Assembly: GCF_001949145.1 (NCBI RefSeq)
Contig: NW_019091396.1
Coordinates: forward strand, 971,851-992,812
Direction: 5' to 3'
Origin: Acanthaster planci
Taxonomy: Eukaryota > Echinodermata > Asteroidea > Valvatida > Acanthasteridae
Length of the DNA: 20,962 bases
In this document: positions 18,700 through 20,962 of the stretch, piece after piece
Position numbering within the stretch: position 1 is the first letter of the stretch
Layout: every line of letters begins with the position of its first letter
Translations under genes and position numbers: made by a program
Notes under the pieces: model-generated
Told to the model about the DNA's origin: nothing
Seen by the model: the letters and a program-made list of their open reading frames with translations, nothing else
The model's database searches: none

Positions 18700-20962
18700 G
18701 CTGTGAAAGGAAAGTGCGCCCTCCACAGACATCTTTGATCAATCGGTGATCAAAAAATTGCCGAGAACCAGGACTTAAAATTAGAGAGATGGGGGTGAGC
18801 TACTGGAAGCAAGTCATAAGTGTTCCTAAACATGGAGAAATGCGAAATGGCGTCAGGGTGCAGACCACTAATTCAATTGAGAGTTTCTAGCCAGCTCATT
18901 AGCATCAAAAGCGCCCCCACAGGATCTTTTGAAAAAGGAGATTATTTGGCCCCCAAAATGGTGAGATTGTGTAAATCCTTGCCAGGATCAACTCCCTGGG
19001 TCTTTGAGCTTTCATACGGGCAGAATGGCTAAAAACTACGGTTGAAAAATGGTCCTAAGTGCCCGAGAAAGTTGAGTGTTGCCACTTGAAAAATGGCTGC
19101 AATCAGACTTCGGAAAAATCGCTGTTTGGGGGGTGATTTTGTTTTGCGGGGGAATAATTAAAAGTGTAATCGGTTAACCCACCAAAAATTGAAAAGATTT
19201 TGAAAGATTAGTGACCAGACAAGAACTTCATTTGTGTTTCATAAATCTCAGGGATGTTGGCGTGCATGCTATTGGGCCCTGAACAGTGCTGATTTTACAG
19301 TGTTTTCAGTGGGGCTTGAAGTAGTGGACTGTACCGACCCCTAGGGTGGCACTACACCAAATACGCGCCAATAGAAAACAGTGCAAAATCAGGCCAAAAT
19401 AGCGCCGCCCGTTGACTCTCGTGAAGAGGTTGGCCTCCGTTTTTTTCACTGGAAATTCAAGATTGCATTTTTTTATATTCGCCTTTCCCCGAAGAGTACC
19501 CCCAAATAGTAATAAAACTACGCACTCAGCTCTGAATCTAGCCGCCCGCCGCTATCCAAACTAGGCCCGCAATTTGGGGCTTTATGCGAAAGAAAAACCC
19601 CGAACTGCAAACTGTCGGTCCCCAATTCGGGATTTATAGAAAGATTTCTTTGATCCCCCCTGATTTTGCCATGTCTTATTGTAAAACCTCCTTGGGATCA
19701 CAAAATATTAATGAGCTCCTGCTTTCAACTAAACTGGCGTCACGTTTACCAAGAGGAGAGAATAAAAAGAGCAACATCTATCCTTCGAGGGCGCCCTTTA
19801 TTTGCGGTATTCTTGTTATCGGTGGTAGTTTATTGAGTACAAGGAGCAATGCGTTTAAAAGCATATTATTTGAAAATTATTCCAAAACTACGTTTTGGAA
19901 AAAGTTTAATCCGTGGCTTTGAAAGGACACCTGCCAATTTAGGATAATTGATAAACAACCCTCCCACCACATGGTAATGAGTAGAAATACCAGTTGCAGG
20001 TGAATCTGTTTCATTTCTTTGAACAAAACCTCTTGCGAAGTTTTACGGTTACTCCAAATACGCTGTTATTTGGATGCACCATGCCGTTTTCATGCACCTA
20101 ACGGACAGTGAGGTCACCAGACTTTTGATTTCGAGAAACTTTTGAGAAATGGCAGTGTACTTTGACAGTACATGTACCTATCTGAGTTCGAAAGGGACCT
20201 ACTTGACTAAGTATTAGACGACTGTTTGCCGTGCCATTTTTTCTAACTCGAATATCGATAATAATTAAACGTATGGCCAACGAGGCACGGGATAATCATA
20301 CAAATAATGACACTGGGTTTCGGTCAGATCAAAATCAAAGGTAGCGTGGGTTACCGTGGGGGGGGGGGTAAAGGACTGTGCGCCCGAGACAGAGGTTGAC
20401 TGCAGCTTTTGCGGCGAGAATGGGGCCAATTCAAAAGCTTTACAGATTTGATATTCTTGGATTCTCGACGTCATTTTCTTCTGTTGAAATCCCAACAACT
20501 CCGGATTCCTCGTTTATTTTGAATGTGTTTCATCATCAGTTGTCTTTTGGGGGCAGACCTGTCTGACCAGTGATGTGTCAAGCATTCACAAGAAAGGGTG
20601 GCGATTGCAACATTGCGGACGAAATGAGTGCAAAAATAAGTCATCGACATAAAAGAGGCGAGTGCCGCAGGACTATGCCGCCCATGGATCTGTTACTGTT
20701 GATCCGTCAATTACGAAAGATTCACGCCATTTCTTTTATCATATTCAGATTACTTAGAAGAAATGGACCCAAACACGGTTGGAACCGGTTTTATCGTCGA
20801 AAGTTTAGGACATTTAGATTATAAATAAAGGGAAATCAGCAGTGATCCTTTAGCTCACTGTAATCCTATCAAATTGTCTGGTGGGTTGAGCGGAATGAGG
20901 AAAAAAAAAAGGCGTGGTGAGTGAAAAAAAAGCAAAAGTTATGCGGTGTTGACCAAGCATTC
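18700..20962. other. No gene recognised
   Basis: Open frames at 19584-19922, 20378-20566 and 20570-20824 (plus) have no recognisable domains and no splice context. Other items are an 11-G run at 20358-20368, an imperfect inverted repeat (CCCGCAATTTGGGG near 19565 against CCCCAATTCGGG near 19620), and an AATAAA at 20824-20829. Confidence 0.5.

Noticed and set aside
19584-19922. 112-codon plus-strand open frame
   Set aside because: No domain, signal peptide or splice context; composition looks like non-coding DNA.
20358-20368. 11-G runs here and at 3637-3647 considered as G-quadruplexes
   Set aside because: Each is a single homopolymer run rather than four spaced G-tracts; slippage products are the simpler explanation.
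20570-20828. Two overlapping plus-strand frames near the right edge, ending just before an AATAAA
   Set aside because: Neither frame resembles a known protein. The alternate frame has an upstream stop and no acceptor, so a terminal exon cannot be supported.

Overview
The window is eukaryotic DNA from a large, AT-rich, intron-bearing genome. There are no bacterial operons or ribosome-binding sites; coding sequence appears as short exons bounded by GT..AG splice sites. Frequent ACATGTACATGTA-type and TAGGCCTA-type words, short intergenic palindromes and a secreted protein family that I know from marine invertebrates suggest a marine invertebrate, possibly a non-vertebrate deuterostome (amphioxus, hemichordate or echinoderm). 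The species cannot be fixed from sequence alone.

The main content is one complete protein-coding gene on the minus strand, from the start codon at 17235 to the stop at 7366. Eleven coding exons (16703-17235, 15262-15443, 14745-14920, 13012-13166, 12439-12582, 11651-11778, 10568-10736, 10261-10406, 9466-9578, 8899-9022, 7366-7616) join without a frame conflict into 2121 nt, 706 codons plus stop. The product has a signal peptide, an N-terminal region I do not recognise, a protease-associated (PA) type domain, and a C-terminal half that matches the two-domain fold of peptide-N-glycosidase F (PNGase F). By eye the D60, E206 and R248 equivalents of PNGase F are kept, while the positions of E118, R61 and W191 are changed. 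This is an animal PNGase F-like protein with an altered active site. A splice acceptor just before the start codon implies at least one upstream non-coding exon that I cannot place.

Left of this gene (1-7365) there are: a candidate minus-strand gene start at 472-958 with an NRF1-type and E-box promoter, running off the left edge; a decayed Tc1/IS630-like DDE transposase fragment (2161-2388, minus) beside a 22-bp-stem hairpin (2053-2104); a frameshifted piggyBac-type transposase relic (about 4621-4880, plus); and two neighbouring foldback, MITE-like elements (6530-6666 and 6690-6842). Inside the introns lie a 24-bp minisatellite of about ten copies (7876-8127) and a roughly 550-bp foldback element (13223-13769). 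Right of the gene (17249-20962) I see no convincing exons, only a 22-bp perfect palindrome, an E-box and homopolymer runs.
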